Below are positions 63,941 to 64,000 of a stretch of DNA of 64,000 bases, piece after piece. The notes under the pieces were generated by a model, which was not told where the DNA came from, did no database searches, and saw only the letters and a program-made list of their open reading frames with translations. How positions within the stretch are numbered: position 1 is the first letter of the stretch; every line of letters begins with the position of its first letter. The DNA is from Agrobacterium vitis (lineage in GTDB: Bacteria > Pseudomonadota > Alphaproteobacteria > Rhizobiales > Rhizobiaceae). A program made the position numbers and the translations under genes. Location of the stretch: contig NZ_AP023272.1 of NCBI RefSeq assembly GCF_013426735.1, positions 2,090,501 to 2,154,500 on the forward strand. The letters are read 5' to 3'.

Positions 63941-64000
63941 ATGTCACAAAATTCTTTGCGGCTCGTAGAGGACAAAACGGTGGATAAAAGCAAGGCATTG
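63941..64000 (+). CDS. recA: RecA recombinase, N-terminal fragment
   Basis: The last 20 codons of the window, from ATG 63941, encode a segment ending SLRLVEDKTVDKSKAL, which matches the start of rhizobial RecA. AAAGGTGG provides a ribosome-binding site. The promoter above contains a near-consensus SOS box. The gene runs off the right edge, so nothing beyond the N-terminus can be checked. RecA would stimulate cleavage of the LexA encoded 2.5 kb away. Confidence 0.88.
   Translation, partial: MSQNSLRLVEDKTVDKSKAL

Overview
The window looks like a chromosomal segment of an alphaproteobacterium of the family Rhizobiaceae, close to Agrobacterium/Allorhizobium. The support is the aerobic-type cob genes, a class II B12-dependent ribonucleotide reductase, alphaproteobacterial LexA boxes (GTTC-N7-GTTC form), a choXWV-type transporter, DUF1127 and DUF1489 proteins, chemoreceptors ending in a WxxF-type tail, and a RecA start typical of rhizobia. 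No species can be named from sequence alone. Coding density is high and there are no rRNAs, insertion sequences or CRISPR arrays; one tRNA gene (Leu-UAA) is present.

Layout. 1-1.1 kb: tail of an unidentified gene, then cheD. 1.1-7.2 kb: a divergent cobalamin locus, cbiD-cobK on minus and cobA-cobB-cobC-cobD on plus, with nearly all genes overlapping. 7.3-14.1 kb: mgtE, a MerR regulator, a membrane acyltransferase with an isoprenylcysteine-methyltransferase-like protein, DUF599, a candidate small RNA, sdaA and DUF1489. 14.6-24 kb: cheW, tRNA-Leu and a chemoreceptor, then a CinA/MoCF protein, a universal stress protein, gpt, a LysE exporter and a second chemoreceptor. 24.2-28 kb: nrdJ preceded by a pair of NrdR-like boxes. 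28-34 kb: an apparently lower-GC accessory stretch with an orphan gene, a palindromic repeat and a five-gene minus-strand operon (GT-like protein, GDPD-like phosphodiesterase, HAD phosphatase, fused double nucleotidyltransferase, single nucleotidyltransferase). This operon is the best candidate for an undescribed pathway.

34-43 kb: a GbdR/GlxA-type AraC regulator, two DUF1127 microproteins divergent from a LysR regulator, a cytochrome P450, a formyltransferase-like protein, an entericidin-type lipoprotein, a 50-residue secreted peptide, a phosphodiester glycosidase, and an O-GlcNAc-transferase-like (GT41) enzyme translationally coupled to an unknown 115-residue protein. 43-50 kb: a GT2-like glycosyltransferase, a choline/betaine ABC transporter, cobQ and a PAP2 phosphatase. 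50-57 kb: the tightly packed minus-strand operon ppiD-trpD-trpC-moaC-moeA, and gltA. 57-64 kb: comEC overlapping lexA tail to tail, psuK-psuG, and the start of recA at the right edge.

Functional threads. Cobalamin made through the cob genes is the cofactor of NrdJ. LexA and RecA both have SOS-box-like sites. CheD, CheW and two chemoreceptors are isolated chemotaxis parts that must work with a che operon outside the window. The accessory glycan-type genes (28-34 and 40-44 kb) are the least explained part. All names rest on motif recognition by eye; GC statements are impressions, not computed values.
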